Origin: Rutstroemia sp. NJR-2017a BVV2 | Lineage: Eukaryota; Ascomycota; Leotiomycetes; Helotiales; Rutstroemiaceae | Direction: 5' to 3' | DNA: 64,000 bases | Assembly (NCBI GenBank): GCA_002946415.1 | Contig: NJPS01000051.1 | Coordinates: 670,001 to 734,000, forward strand | In this document: positions 54,173-64,000 of the stretch, in pieces | How positions within the stretch are numbered: the stretch's first letter is position 1 | Layout: every line of letters starts with the position of its first letter | Program-made: the position numbers and the translations under genes | The notes under the pieces: model-generated | What the model was told of the DNA's origin: nothing | Seen by the model: only the letters and a program-made list of their open reading frames with translations | Databases searched by the model: none

Positions 54173-56932
54173 CTACTTAACATTATGCCACGCCATCCCC
54201 AACAGGACATCTCTCGCATCCGCATTCTCCCAATCAATCCCCACCTCAACCTTCTGACTCCCCTTATTCTGCAACGCCACCAGCCTATCCCCCTTAAAGT
54301 AGACCAGCGTCCCCAACTTTCCGTTCCCAGCCGCCGTAATCCTATACAACGGCCCCGCACTATGCAAGACTTTCTTCTCCGGCAAGAACTGCAAGTCGTT
54401 CTCAATACACCAATCTTCGACTTTGTTGCGGAACGAGACTTCTTCGACGGGTGCCGGTTTCGCGGCTGGAGTAGCTGGCGCAGGTGGTGGAGATGCTTTG
54501 ACGCGACGGGGCGTGCTCGCGGGAGCGGGGAGGTGGGTGGAAGCTTTGGAGCCGAGATCAAGCGCTTGGTTGATCATCTGATGGCCCTTTTCGAATTCAT
54601 CTTGGATGGATTTCAGCGCTTTGATTTCGGCGGGGAAGACATCGTCGCGCCACCATTCGAACCACTGGCCGATTTCCTGGTTCGGACCGACGACGGTCAG
54701 CCATTGATGCAGCACGTTGTGCCACATGGGAAAGATGGTTTCGACGAGCACTTGGCCGACGACGCGCGGTTTAAGGATGTCTTGCCAGGCGAATGTGCCT
54801 TGGAGACTGGACATGTAGGGCGCTTGGTCGTTGGGGTCGACCATGAAGTTTTTCTCGTTTTTGAGGAATTTGGCCATGCTGGGTAGCACGTGGTTCATGA
54901 TTAGAGGCGTCCAGGTATCGTTGTCTGAGCTGGGACGAAGTACTTCGCGCCATTGTTGGAGACCCGGCACAACGCCTCTATGGAAGTCCCAAGAGTCAAT
55001 AAGATGGCGGAACTTCCTCTTGACATCACTGACAAGTCCCGTAGAGCTCTTAGGATCGGCATGATGCGCGGAAAGATATTGTAGCCAGGGAAAGAGCCAA
55101 AGATGCGGTAATTCGTGATTTCGTCTTTTCTTGGGATTCCAGGCTGACACTGCTTCGTTCAGCTTACCAACTATTGCCTGGTCGAGAATCTGTGAACGCA
55201 CGAATTTCGGCAAGAGACCTTCCCAGGCATCCAGGAATGCCAGGACAGGAGCTGGGTTATGCACATCCCAGCCCTGATTAATAGCAGACACAAGTTTAGG
55301 AAATATAATCTTGTATATCATGCTCTCATATGGTGTGGTAGATTTGACTCTGTTCTTATATGAATTGTTCATGAGGGAGTCTTGAGTAGCCACGGCCTTT
55401 TCATTGCTGGCTGCCCCTAGAAGATGTCGAATCTTGTAAAGATCCGGCACCATCCCATTCAATTTGGGATCTTCCAAAGGTTGCCAGCCTTCTGTTGCTT
55501 GACGAAGGAAAGGATGAACAGCCGCAACAGCAATATTCGATAGTTCTTCATTAGAGCCAGATATTTCAAGTCCGTCCACAGCTGCGAGCGCTTCGATCAC
55601 TGGGTCCCACTGTCCATCCTGTACGGCCTTAGTGATACCTTGAACACTGTCTGCGAAAGATTTCAATTGATCATACTGCTGCTGCTCTTCTTCCAACTCT
55701 TGGCGTTGTTGTATGAGTTCCATTTCCGTGTATGCTTTCCGCTCCTCGAGGTTTTTCCATTCCTCCACAAAAGCCGAAAGATCGTTCTGAGCTCGTCGAG
55801 CCAATTTCTTGTTCTCAATCTGCTCTACACTTTCCGGCAAGACACCAGCCGTAGGGGTCAGTAGTCCAGAAGTAGATGTTAGGAGCTTTTGGCCCGGTCC
55901 GGTCATATCCAGAATAGGGGCAAAAGCTTCGGGTATATCCAGACCTGGGGCAGCTCGTTGAATTTCTTCCACCGTTCGGTATTTGGGTTTTGGTGCTCGT
56001 TTAGGCGTGCTCATCCCACTCATACCACTATCAGTGCCACTTGTTTTGAGCTTCCTCCTTCGCTTCTTTCTCTCTTCATCCGAGTCTTCTATCTTCTCTC
56101 CCCTCAACCTAGCCTGTCGTTTCTCCTCTTCCTTTTCTTGTTTCGACTTCTCTGCCACAGCTCCAAGACCCACGCCCTGCGGCCGCAAAGTAACTTCGAT
56201 GACTCCACTCCGACCCTGTCCTTCCTTTCCTAGACCCTGCCCCTCTTTGTAACCCATCTTCGCCATCATCCTTGCGGCAAAGGACATTCCATTGACAGGA
56301 GTCGCGCCGCCGCCGCCCTTGTTTCCACCTCGGCCATTTGAAGGAGTTGAAAAGGCGCTCGGTCGCACAACCCTTGGCGTCGACTCCTGTGCATCATCGT
56401 CGTTGAGTAGGATTGGATTATTCGCCGAAGATGGCACGAAGCCCCGTCCTAAAGGTGTACCCGCATTGGATCCTAAACCCGTATTTCTCGACTTCGTGGG
56501 AGCAGGACTTTGAAAGCCCAGACCCTTTCCCGTTCCACTAAACCCTAAACCTCGTGGCGCATTCGCTTCTTCTTCATCTTCCATGATCTCGTCTTCGTCT
56601 TCGTTTTCAGCACCATGGTCAGCCTCATTGTCCTCGTCGTCATCATCTTCATCTTCATCCATAGTTCCCTGTTTCTCCCCACCCGACACAAAACTCATTC
56701 CTTTGCCCCTTAAACTTTTCTTCTTCCATCGTCTTCCAGGCCCGTCATCTTCACTATCGCTACCGAAAACTCCCAAGGCAGCACTTTCCTTCGCGTCGCG
56801 ACCGGTGCGCCTTCGTTTCCTCGGATTATAATCTTCGAAATCTTCTCGAGGATCGGTAGATGGATGTAGAAAATCTTCTTCGTCACCCGAAGATTCATCG
56901 GATGAGTCGCGCGCAAAAGGATTCATAGACAT
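54173..56932 (-). CDS. G-patch splicing factor, NTR1/TFIP11 type
   Basis: Intronless, 919 aa. N-terminus is acidic and basic low-complexity (residues 1-120, with DEDEDDD runs and RKRRRTGRD). The G-patch is at about 212-255: FAARMMAKMGYKEGQGLGKEGQG, then RSGVIEVTLRPQGVGLG. KPKYRTVEEIQRAAPGLDIP follows. The GCFC/TFIP11-like helical domain covers about 380-800 (YESMIYKIIFPKLVSAINQGWDVHNP, PLWLFPWLQYLSAHH-like blocks). The C-terminus GIDWENADARDVLLGMAWHNVK is family-typical. Such proteins activate the DEAH helicase Prp43 through the G-patch and drive spliceosome disassembly (yeast Ntr1/Spp382, human TFIP11). Nuclear. It is intronless in a genome otherwise rich in introns. Confidence 0.93.
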   Translation of the reverse strand: MSMNPFARDSSDESSGDEEDFLHPSTDPREDFEDYNPRKRRRTGRDAKESAALGVFGSDSEDDGPGRRWKKKSLRGKGMSFVSGGEKQGTMDEDEDDDDEDNEADHGAENEDEDEIMEDEEEANAPRGLGFSGTGKGLGFQSPAPTKSRNTGLGSNAGTPLGRGFVPSSANNPILLNDDDAQESTPRVVRPSAFSTPSNGRGGNKGGGGATPVNGMSFAARMMAKMGYKEGQGLGKEGQGRSGVIEVTLRPQGVGLGAVAEKSKQEKEEEKRQARLRGEKIEDSDEERKKRRRKLKTSGTDSGMSGMSTPKRAPKPKYRTVEEIQRAAPGLDIPEAFAPILDMTGPGQKLLTSTSGLLTPTAGVLPESVEQIENKKLARRAQNDLSAFVEEWKNLEERKAYTEMELIQQRQELEEEQQQYDQLKSFADSVQGITKAVQDGQWDPVIEALAAVDGLEISGSNEELSNIAVAAVHPFLRQATEGWQPLEDPKLNGMVPDLYKIRHLLGAASNEKAVATQDSLMNNSYKNRVKSTTPYESMIYKIIFPKLVSAINQGWDVHNPAPVLAFLDAWEGLLPKFVRSQILDQAIVGKLNEAVSAWNPKKRRNHELPHLWLFPWLQYLSAHHADPKSSTGLVSDVKRKFRHLIDSWDFHRGVVPGLQQWREVLRPSSDNDTWTPLIMNHVLPSMAKFLKNEKNFMVDPNDQAPYMSSLQGTFAWQDILKPRVVGQVLVETIFPMWHNVLHQWLTVVGPNQEIGQWFEWWRDDVFPAEIKALKSIQDEFEKGHQMINQALDLGSKASTHLPAPASTPRRVKASPPPAPATPAAKPAPVEEVSFRNKVEDWCIENDLQFLPEKKVLHSAGPLYRITAAGNGKLGTLVYFKGDRLVALQNKGSQKVEVGIDWENADARDVLLGMAWHNVK

Positions 56933-57978
56933 CGTAGGTGTGACTTGTGTGTTTTGGAATGACCGCGGATGTGGTTCTCTTAAACCTCGATTGACGATTA
57001 GGAAAGATTATTCTGATAGCGATTTAAGGTTTGTGATCCCTGCCTTGGAGCTCAGACTTGTGGCATTGTGGCTGAAGTAAAGTGTATCGTTTAGTCATCA
57101 CGTTCACTTCGACTCCGTTGACATAGCTTCAATAAGAGATTGTCTAGGCGTGCTTGACAAGCTCCGGCAAATCTTATGTTGACGTCTTCTTACAACACAA
57201 TTCTCCGTGTAAATTTTGGTTCGGCTGCAATTGATAGGTAAATGGCAAGCGCATACTCCCGTAAACTAACTTAGCACAATCACAACACATCACAAGCCAT
57301 CTGCTGGGTCTACGGACGTGGAAATGTAAGAACGACAATGTGGCTCTAAAAGTCTTGAGGCCGCTTCATCTCTAACAGAAAGAAGTTTGTTATTGAGCCG
57401 AGCTAAAGAGAGTTGGTGTAAATAGGAAGTTCATGCCGAGCATCGTTAAGCGAATGTGGTTGAGGGGGGACGGCTTTTGTAAAGAAAGTCATTCCTATTA
57501 GTGTTATACATTCCAGTTCTCAACTATATATATCAATGTCCTTAGTACACGAGGCCGCTGCTAAGCTAAGGAATCAAAATACGTTTGAATGCGGTAGACA
57601 TAAGTTTTAGCTTCTAACGGACTTGCTGTTTTGACACAGCACTGGCCCTCCACAAGGCATCATGTTAGTAATCTTCGAGTGCCCAGATTGTATCACTACT
57701 GTAGAGTTGATATTCAGAAAGCAATGTCGAAGGGAGATGATAAACTCAAATATGTAAAGCCTCATCCATCCTATTATGTCGAATCGTCAATGAAGGAGCT
57801 GACGTAGCCCTTCCTATACATATTCTAAGCATAACGTTCGTTAAATATTCTTCCTTTCATAGCCAAATTCAAGCCAGGGGTCCGCTCTCTTAGCGGGAGC
57901 GATCACATCACACTCCCTTGGTCTTTAATCCGGTCCCACGTCTGGGTTCTTCCCATTGCTATATCCGCCATTCGATGG
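56933..57978. other. intergenic region, promoter of NTR1-like gene
   Basis: About 1 kb between two minus-strand genes. It carries the promoter of the G-patch gene and the 3' flank of PAC1. Short frames only. Confidence 0.5.
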
Positions 57979-59483
57979 TCATGATGCAAAGACCCGAACA
58001 ACCTTATCTACACAGCCTGTTGCAATCACACATCTGATGGCTTGTTTCGGATCATCTTTTTTCGCCGTTCCATTCTTGGTTGGAGTCGCCGTGCCACTAT
58101 CGCCGCCGTTAAGAAGAGGAACATCCTTTATTATGTTTGGAGCCCATCTCATACAACTGACGAAGTGCCCATGCGCATCCTTTAGTTCCTTCACACACTT
58201 TCCTTCTTGAGCGAGATCCCAACACCTCAGAGTTCTGTCATCTGCTACGCTCAGTAGGTACTTGCCGCCAGGATGGAAAACGAGTGCTCTTATCCAATTG
58301 TCATGGCCAATCAAGGTTTTGATCAAAGTTCCTCGAGCATCCCAAATTTTAATACTCTTGTCTCGAGCTCCAGTAGCAACATATTCGGCAGAGCTACTGG
58401 CAGGGGGTGCCTTCTTCAAGCCAGCTAGAGCGGCAAGATAGAGGTAACTGGCGGGGGGGGCGAAGACGCAACATTCTATTGTGTTTTCATGACCAAGTAA
58501 TGTTGCTTTGGGATCTCCGGAAGAAGCGTCCCATATTCTCGCGGTTTGATCGACTCCGGCGGACAAGAGCCATCGACCATCAAAAGAGGGCGCAACATCA
58601 CGTACCCAGTCTGCATGCCCACGTATCGTTTTGACGCAATATCCCGTGGAAACATCCCATATTCGCAGAGACTTGTCTCGACTCGCCGAGACCAAAAGAT
58701 TTCCAGAGGAAGGGGATCCAGCGGCGCCACTAGGTATAAATCGTACTGCAGAAACGGAATGATCGTGTCCTGGAAGCGTTCGTATGTTTTTGTACTGGTC
58801 GTTTGGATCCCACAACTTGATAGTAAGATCACTTGAACATGACGCTAACAGAGTCCCTCCTCTGGGACCACCAAAATCTACATCCAAGACCGCTCTTGTG
58901 TGTCCCTTAACTGTTTGTTCTAGCTCCCCCAGCTCCCAGTCCCAAATCTTTATAGTACAATCTTCTGAACCAGAGGCAAGTGATGAAAAGACCGGGTGAA
59001 AGGCAACACATGTTATTGCTTCCCTGTGTGATTGAAGATTATGCCTTGCAGGAGATTTGGGTAGCCAACTGGTGGGATCTTGATTTTTGTTTGATAGAGA
59101 CGTAGGTGTTGCATTATCGATTTCATTTTGAAGAGCAGCATTCCTAGATTCGAGATCCATTATCTGTTTCCAGACAATCAGTATATCGAACTTGATCATC
59201 TTCGCAAGGAAGTTTCAGACCTTCTTCTGCAGCCGCACCACGCTCGTCCATTTCTTCTCAAGAAGGCCTTCATATTTTTTGCTTGTAGCAGCATCGAAAC
59301 TCTCGCCGATGTCTAGTTCTTCTCGTAACGCCGCGGCACTATGTAAAAGATTCGTTGACGTGAGATATGCTATAATGGACTTGTGTCTACATTGATATCA
59401 GCCAGAGGAATCGCAATGAGAGCAAGAGATGCCAGTAGGACCTACAGCTCCTCGGCCTGCCGCGACGTCAGGATCTGGCTCAT
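57979..59483 (-). CDS. PAC1: LIS1/PAC1 (NudF) dynein regulator
   Basis: Three exons: 59483-59446, 59386-59221 and 59163-57979, giving 462 aa. Introns are 59 and 57 nt; the second has the unusual donor GTCTGA. The first exon encodes only [13 protein letters not shown] plus part of a codon, so it is easily missed. The LisH dimerisation motif is at about 9-40 ([20 protein letters not shown]). A coiled coil follows (about 60-90, [24 protein letters not shown]). Seven WD40 repeats start at about 110: [89 protein letters not shown] and VRVF at the end. It binds dynein and is needed for nuclear migration and hyphal growth. Length equals the family norm. Confidence 0.96.
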
Positions 59484-60549
59484 GGCGAATGTTGTGTGCA
59501 ATGCATGAACTGAATACAATGATCCTATCAATTGCTTCTAAGGCGATGCGCCTTTGTCGCGAGGTCGTGAAATTGTTGCTGTCGCCGATCTGGAGTTTAG
59601 AGTCTTGATAGATATTCCTTGTTGTGAATTGTGTCTGTTGATCTGCACGTTTGCACGTCTGTACGCCTGCACATCTGCTGCACACGCCCTCTCACACCCT
59701 ATGCTTTATTTATGCTTGAACCGCGGGGTGTCCACCACTCTTTTTTCTTTTCGATGGATAGGTATGGCGGAGAACTGAAGGCTTTCTGGTGGCAGAAGTG
59801 TAGTTGTGTACTTCTTAAAGTCGAGTAATCGATGTATAGTTACAATACGAGTGTGCGGAGGAGTACCGATAACGTGTGAAGATTTAATATTGTCTATTTT
59901 CTCTTTTCATCGGAAATTCGAGGTTTTGGATATAATTTTCCCATGTTGACAGTCGAAACAGTCAAACTGCGGCGCGCTGTGTAACTGGCCAAAGTTTCCC
60001 CCTGACTTGTGAGGGTGCGCTGGTGCACGCGCCAGATTGCAGGGATCATTTTTGAATGTTCGTCGTTACGGCGACGGTTCGGCTCATCTTGATATTTCGC
60101 GATCAACAACAACTTGCACAGCACATCAGACCTCTTGTTGCTTGAACGACGATCACCGCACAAATTCGTCGTGCAGAGACTTTGCCTGTTTATTTACCCT
60201 ATACGCAACGTTTTTGAGAATTCGGGATTTCTCAGAGGCAATTCAGTAGTACTACAATCTCACTTCGCACGGAAGAAACTCCTTATATCATTTACCCCAC
60301 GACAGTAAAGTCTTTCAATTTTGCGCCAAATTCAAAACTGGTAGGTAGGCCCGTTCTTCTTGCCTTTTCCTATGCGCAACTGGAACAGAATCCCATGATT
60401 TGCAAGCCTCTTAACAAGATGCTTCTTCATACATGCTTGAGCGAGCTGGAAGAGGAGTTGATCCATTGTCCATGTCTTTACTGAAGCTAACAAATCGTGT
60501 AGCTATTGGGAGACTTAAAAATACTCTTACCAAAACTGCAGTAGGCACC
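59484..60549. promoter_or_regulatory. shared divergent region, PAC1 / STU2
   Basis: 1,066 bp between two start codons in head-to-head genes that both act on microtubules. The STU2 leader probably contains a leader intron ending at the CTGCAG before the ATG, but I cannot prove it. No binding site is assigned. Confidence 0.5.
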
Positions 60550-63400
60550 ATGGCGGAACAAGAAGAAGACTTCAGTTCGTTACCTCTGCCGGATAGATTT
60601 GTTCACAAGGTACAGTCGATACCCCCGAGAATACCTTCTGCGTTGCGCCGCAGCGAGCAGCCGCTCGTATCAATAGACTAACATGCGCGCCTGGTCATAG
60701 ATATGGAAAGTACGAAAAGCCGCATACGAAGATGCTGCCAAACAATTCGAAGTCACACCAGATGAGCACGATCCTGCCTTTCGACCGTTTTTACAGGATC
60801 CGAGTTTATGGAAGGGGGCCGTAGCAGATTCAAACGTAGCAGCGCAACAAGATGGCATTGCTGCGTTGTGTGCATTTCTCAAATTTGGAGGCCGGGAGCA
60901 CTGTACTAGGACACGATCTCATACGTTGGCATCACTGGTCGAGAAAGGACTCAGCTCCACAAGAGCTGCCACCAAGGCTTCTGCCCTCGAGGCTATTTTA
61001 CTTTACGTTGAGTTGGATGTTCCGGGTCCTGTTATTGAGGAACTTCTGCCAGCATTATCACATAAACAACCAAAAATTGTTGCCGCGACAGTAGCTGCAT
61101 TAACTGCTATCTTCCATAACTATGGTTGTAAGACAGCAGATCCTAAACCAGTTCTTAAGATACTTCCAAAACCGTTCGGACATGCGGATAAGAATGTGCG
61201 TGCGGAGGCTACGAATTTGGCTGTCGAGTTTTATCGATGGCTACGTGAGGCGATGAAGCCCATGTTCTGGGGAGATCTCAAGCCCACCCAACAGACGGAC
61301 ATGGAAGCACAGTTCGAGAAAATCAAGGGAGAACCTGCGCCAAAACAAGAACGATTTCTTCGATCGCAACAAGCAGCTATGTCCAGAGCACCACCGCCAG
61401 GTGAAGGAGGGGCCGAAGAAGAAGACGAATTAGAGGCCGAAGCGGTTGAGATCGACGCATTTGACTTAGCGGAGCCACAAGACGTACTATCCAAAGTACC
61501 CGCCAATTTCCATGAACAACTGGCTTCATCGAAATGGAAAGAGCGTAAAGAGGCACTAGAAGCCCTGTTCACATGTCTCAATGTTCCCAGGATTAAAGAC
61601 GGCGATTTCAACGAGATAGTTCGCGGACTAGCAAAGTGTATGAAGGATGCAAATATTGCAGTCGTAACACAGGCGGCGCAATGTATCGAGGTTTTAGCCA
61701 AAGGGTTGCGAAAGGCTTTTACCAAGCATCGATCTGTCATTCAGGGTCCTATAATGGAAAGGCTAAAGGAGAAAAAGGCGTCTGTTTCGGATGCGCTAGG
61801 TGCCGCCCTCGATCAGGTTTTCGCCGCCACGAGCTTAACTGAATGTTTGGAGGAAACCCTAGAATGTTTGAAGCACAAAAATCCTCAGGTCAAAGAAGGA
61901 ACGGTCAAATTCCTGATTAGAGCACTTAAGACAACACGCGAAGCTCCTAGCAAAGCCGAGGTTGGTCAGATTTCCGAGGCCGCAAAGAAACTACTTGCCG
62001 AATCTAGTGAGGTCTTGCGATCAGGCGGTGCAGAAGTGTTAGGTACAGTAATGAAGATTATGGGCGAGCGTGCCATGGGCCCCCACCTCGAAGGTCTTGA
62101 TGATATTCGCAAAACCAAAATCAAGGAATACTTTGATACTGCAGAGGTCAAAGCAAAAGATAAGCCAAAGCCACCGCCAGCAGCCCCTAAAGCAGCAGCT
62201 CCTGCTGCTGCACCGAAGAAAACTATGGTTAAAAAGCCAGCCGCAAAGAAACCCCCACCAGCACCAAGCCCATATGCGCAAGAAGCACCGTTAGCTCCGC
62301 AGCCCACTGCAAGAAGCGCCCCTGGCTCGAAACTCAGCAAGCCATCCGGGCCTGGAGTGGGACTGAAGCCTCCTGGTAAAAGAACAATTGCCACGTCAGG
62401 ATCAGCCCCCCCTCCTGCGGTAACCTCGCCGAAGCGTGCCGTTGCACCCGCGTCCCCGGTTGAGGAAGAAGCACCTCCTGCACCTCGTATGGGTCTGGCT
62501 GGTCGTGGACTTGCTGGCCGATCTTTAGCCAAAGCGCCAGCCGCTGCTGCAGCTCCTCCAATGTCTTCAATGTCACCCCCACCCAACGCTGGTCTTACTG
62601 CTTTGGAGCGAGCCGAGCTAGAAGAATTACGAGCAGACAAAGAACGCTTACAACAGCAGGCTGACGAACTCCGCCATGAACGCTCACGGCTCAATTCAGA
62701 AGTACAGGAATTGAAGAATCAAAATGCACAGCTGATCGAGGACCACACCAGGGATGTGCTATCCATCAAAGCCAAGGAGACCCAGCTCGTACGCGCCAGA
62801 TCAGATGGTGAAGCAGCAGAAGCCATGTGCGCACAGTTGCGACGGGAAATGGAAAGACTGAAGCGGGCACTAACAACTGCCGAACGAGTCAACAGCCAAT
62901 CCTTGGACAGTCCCGGACGCGATGGTGCAAATGACGAAGCTGGTATCTATCGCGACTCGACATACGGTGCAACATCAGATAACAGTCGACCAGCTTACAG
63001 CAGCCGTTCCCGCATGTCCTTCGCATCAACCATGAGCGAGGAGAAGGAAAACGGCGGCGATCCTCATGTAGCTGCGTACGGTCGTAAGATGCTAAGTCCG
63101 GATTTGGATGTGCCGCGTAACGGCCGATCAAGTGCTGCAAGTGGTAGCGGGAGGGGTAGTCCGGCGCCGCATGCTTACTCGAGTAGTGATCGGATGGCGA
63201 GGGATGGCAGTGCCGCGACGAATGGTAGTGGAGTGGAGAGTTGGAAGAGAGCTGCTGAGGTCACGAGTGCGTTGAAGGCCAAAATCGAACAGATGAAGGT
63301 AGGGTCTCTCCTTTTTCGCCTATGCGACTTGAGATGTATTTGTCATTTTACTAATTGGGCTTTCTATCAATAGGCACGGCAGGGACTTACTAGGCCTTGA
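60550..63400 (+). CDS. STU2: Stu2/Alp14/XMAP215-type microtubule polymerase
   Basis: Three exons: 60550-60609, 60701-63298 and 63374-63400 (introns 91 and 75 nt), giving 894 aa. The last exon adds only ARQGLTRP; reading through its intron would add another tail. Start 60550 has an ACCATGG context. Two TOG domains: TOG1 about 15-240 (FVHKIWKVRKAAYEDAAKQF, SLWKGAVADSNVAAQQDGIAALC) and TOG2 about 285-520 (SSKWKERKEALEALFTCL, SDALGAALDQVFAATSLTECLEETL). A Lys/Pro/Ala-rich basic linker (about 525-670) binds the microtubule lattice. A coiled coil follows (LERAELEELRADKERLQQQADELRHERSRLNSEVQELK), then a Ser-rich tail. The two-TOG plus coiled-coil layout equals fungal Stu2/Alp14, which dimerise and add tubulin at plus ends and spindle pole bodies. 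Confidence 0.95.
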
Positions 63401-64000
63401 GTTACTGATTGGTCAGGGGGTGGTTATATAGTTAATGGATGATGAAGATTACTGTTGTGCTACTTCTCGGTATTATGATAGATGGTATGGCATGGTATGG
63501 TTTGGGAAACGGCAAGGTCAAGGGAATGGAAGGGAAAGGTCGGAGTCATTGGCAATTGATTGATCAAGGGGTGTTGTGGTTGGTCATGCATGGCCTTTGG
63601 TCTCTATACGTCTTTTGAGTTTTGCTTCGGGGCGGTATGAGGTGGCATCCTCCAAGATCAACTTTTTCTTATGCTGCATTGCAGTGGGTTGTTGATGTAG
63701 CGAAGGCGGCTTATTTGTTTCCCTTCTACACGATTCGAAACGAGATGAGACGACAAGATATCTATGTATGCACATGTCGTGTGCTGTATGGTTGGCGTCA
63801 TGGACCCGTTCGGCGGTGGAGGCTGTGGCTGGCAGCGGCGCTGGTAGCGACAATAAGCATTGTACTGATCGATTGACTCACCGAACAGGCAGGCAGACAG
63901 GCAGGCGGAAGCAGAGCTCTCATCTGACCTCTTCCGTTTTTTCTCATGTGTCTTGTTTCCTGTGGAACCTGCCTACCGTTTTCTTTATTTTCCTACCCGT
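63401..64000. other. 3' flank of STU2 to right edge
   Basis: 600 bp without a gene that I can support. A short CAGGCAGG repeat lies at 63886-63906. The frame at 63622-63876 ends in a hydrophobic stretch but shows no homology signs. Confidence 0.5.
63886..63906 (+). repeat. CAGG microsatellite
   Basis: CAGGCAGGCAGACAGGCAGGC, a short imperfect tetranucleotide repeat. Confidence 0.8.

Overview
The window is nuclear DNA of a filamentous ascomycete (Pezizomycotina). Genes carry many short GT-AG introns (about 46-120 nt, CTAAC/CTGAC-like branch sites), start contexts are often CACAATG-like, and the conserved genes (CDC24, LIS1/PAC1, Stu2/XMAP215, Mrp10, an NTR1/TFIP11 G-patch protein, a CAP20 perilipin) are of the Pezizomycotina type. 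Cutinase, rhamnogalacturonase, nitrilase and CAP20 together suggest a plant-associated species. A leotiomycete is my guess, but the sequence alone does not prove it. All multi-exon models below were spliced by hand and each keeps one open frame.

Layout. 1-20 kb is an accessory, low-density region. It holds a fungal rhodopsin-type membrane protein, an unknown protein, a zinc-motif/SDR fusion, a 2EXR-like protein, an unknown protein with an internal duplication, a nitrilase and a secreted GH28 rhamnogalacturonase, separated by gene-poor stretches with degenerate repeat patches. 20-30 kb holds a divergent MFS transporter/TauD dioxygenase pair, an NTF2-like protein, a DJ-1/Hsp31-type protein and the CAP20 perilipin. 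After a 3.9 kb gene desert, 33.6-39.3 kb holds a cutinase followed by two co-oriented sterol reductase genes, a DHCR7-type (delta7) and a DHCR24-type (delta24) reductase. 39.6-63.4 kb is a conserved housekeeping block: F-box/WD40 protein, CDC24, MRP10, a large disordered basic protein, the NTR1/TFIP11-like splicing factor, PAC1/LIS1 and STU2.

How the genes work together. The MFS/TauD pair looks like an uptake-and-cleavage module for an organic anion, perhaps a sulfonate. The DHCR7/DHCR24 pair is the most interesting content: together these activities would remove the delta7 and side-chain double bonds that normally remain in ergosterol, giving delta5-type sterols. PAC1 and STU2, both microtubule regulators, are head to head. 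No tRNA, rRNA, CRISPR array or intact transposon was recognised.
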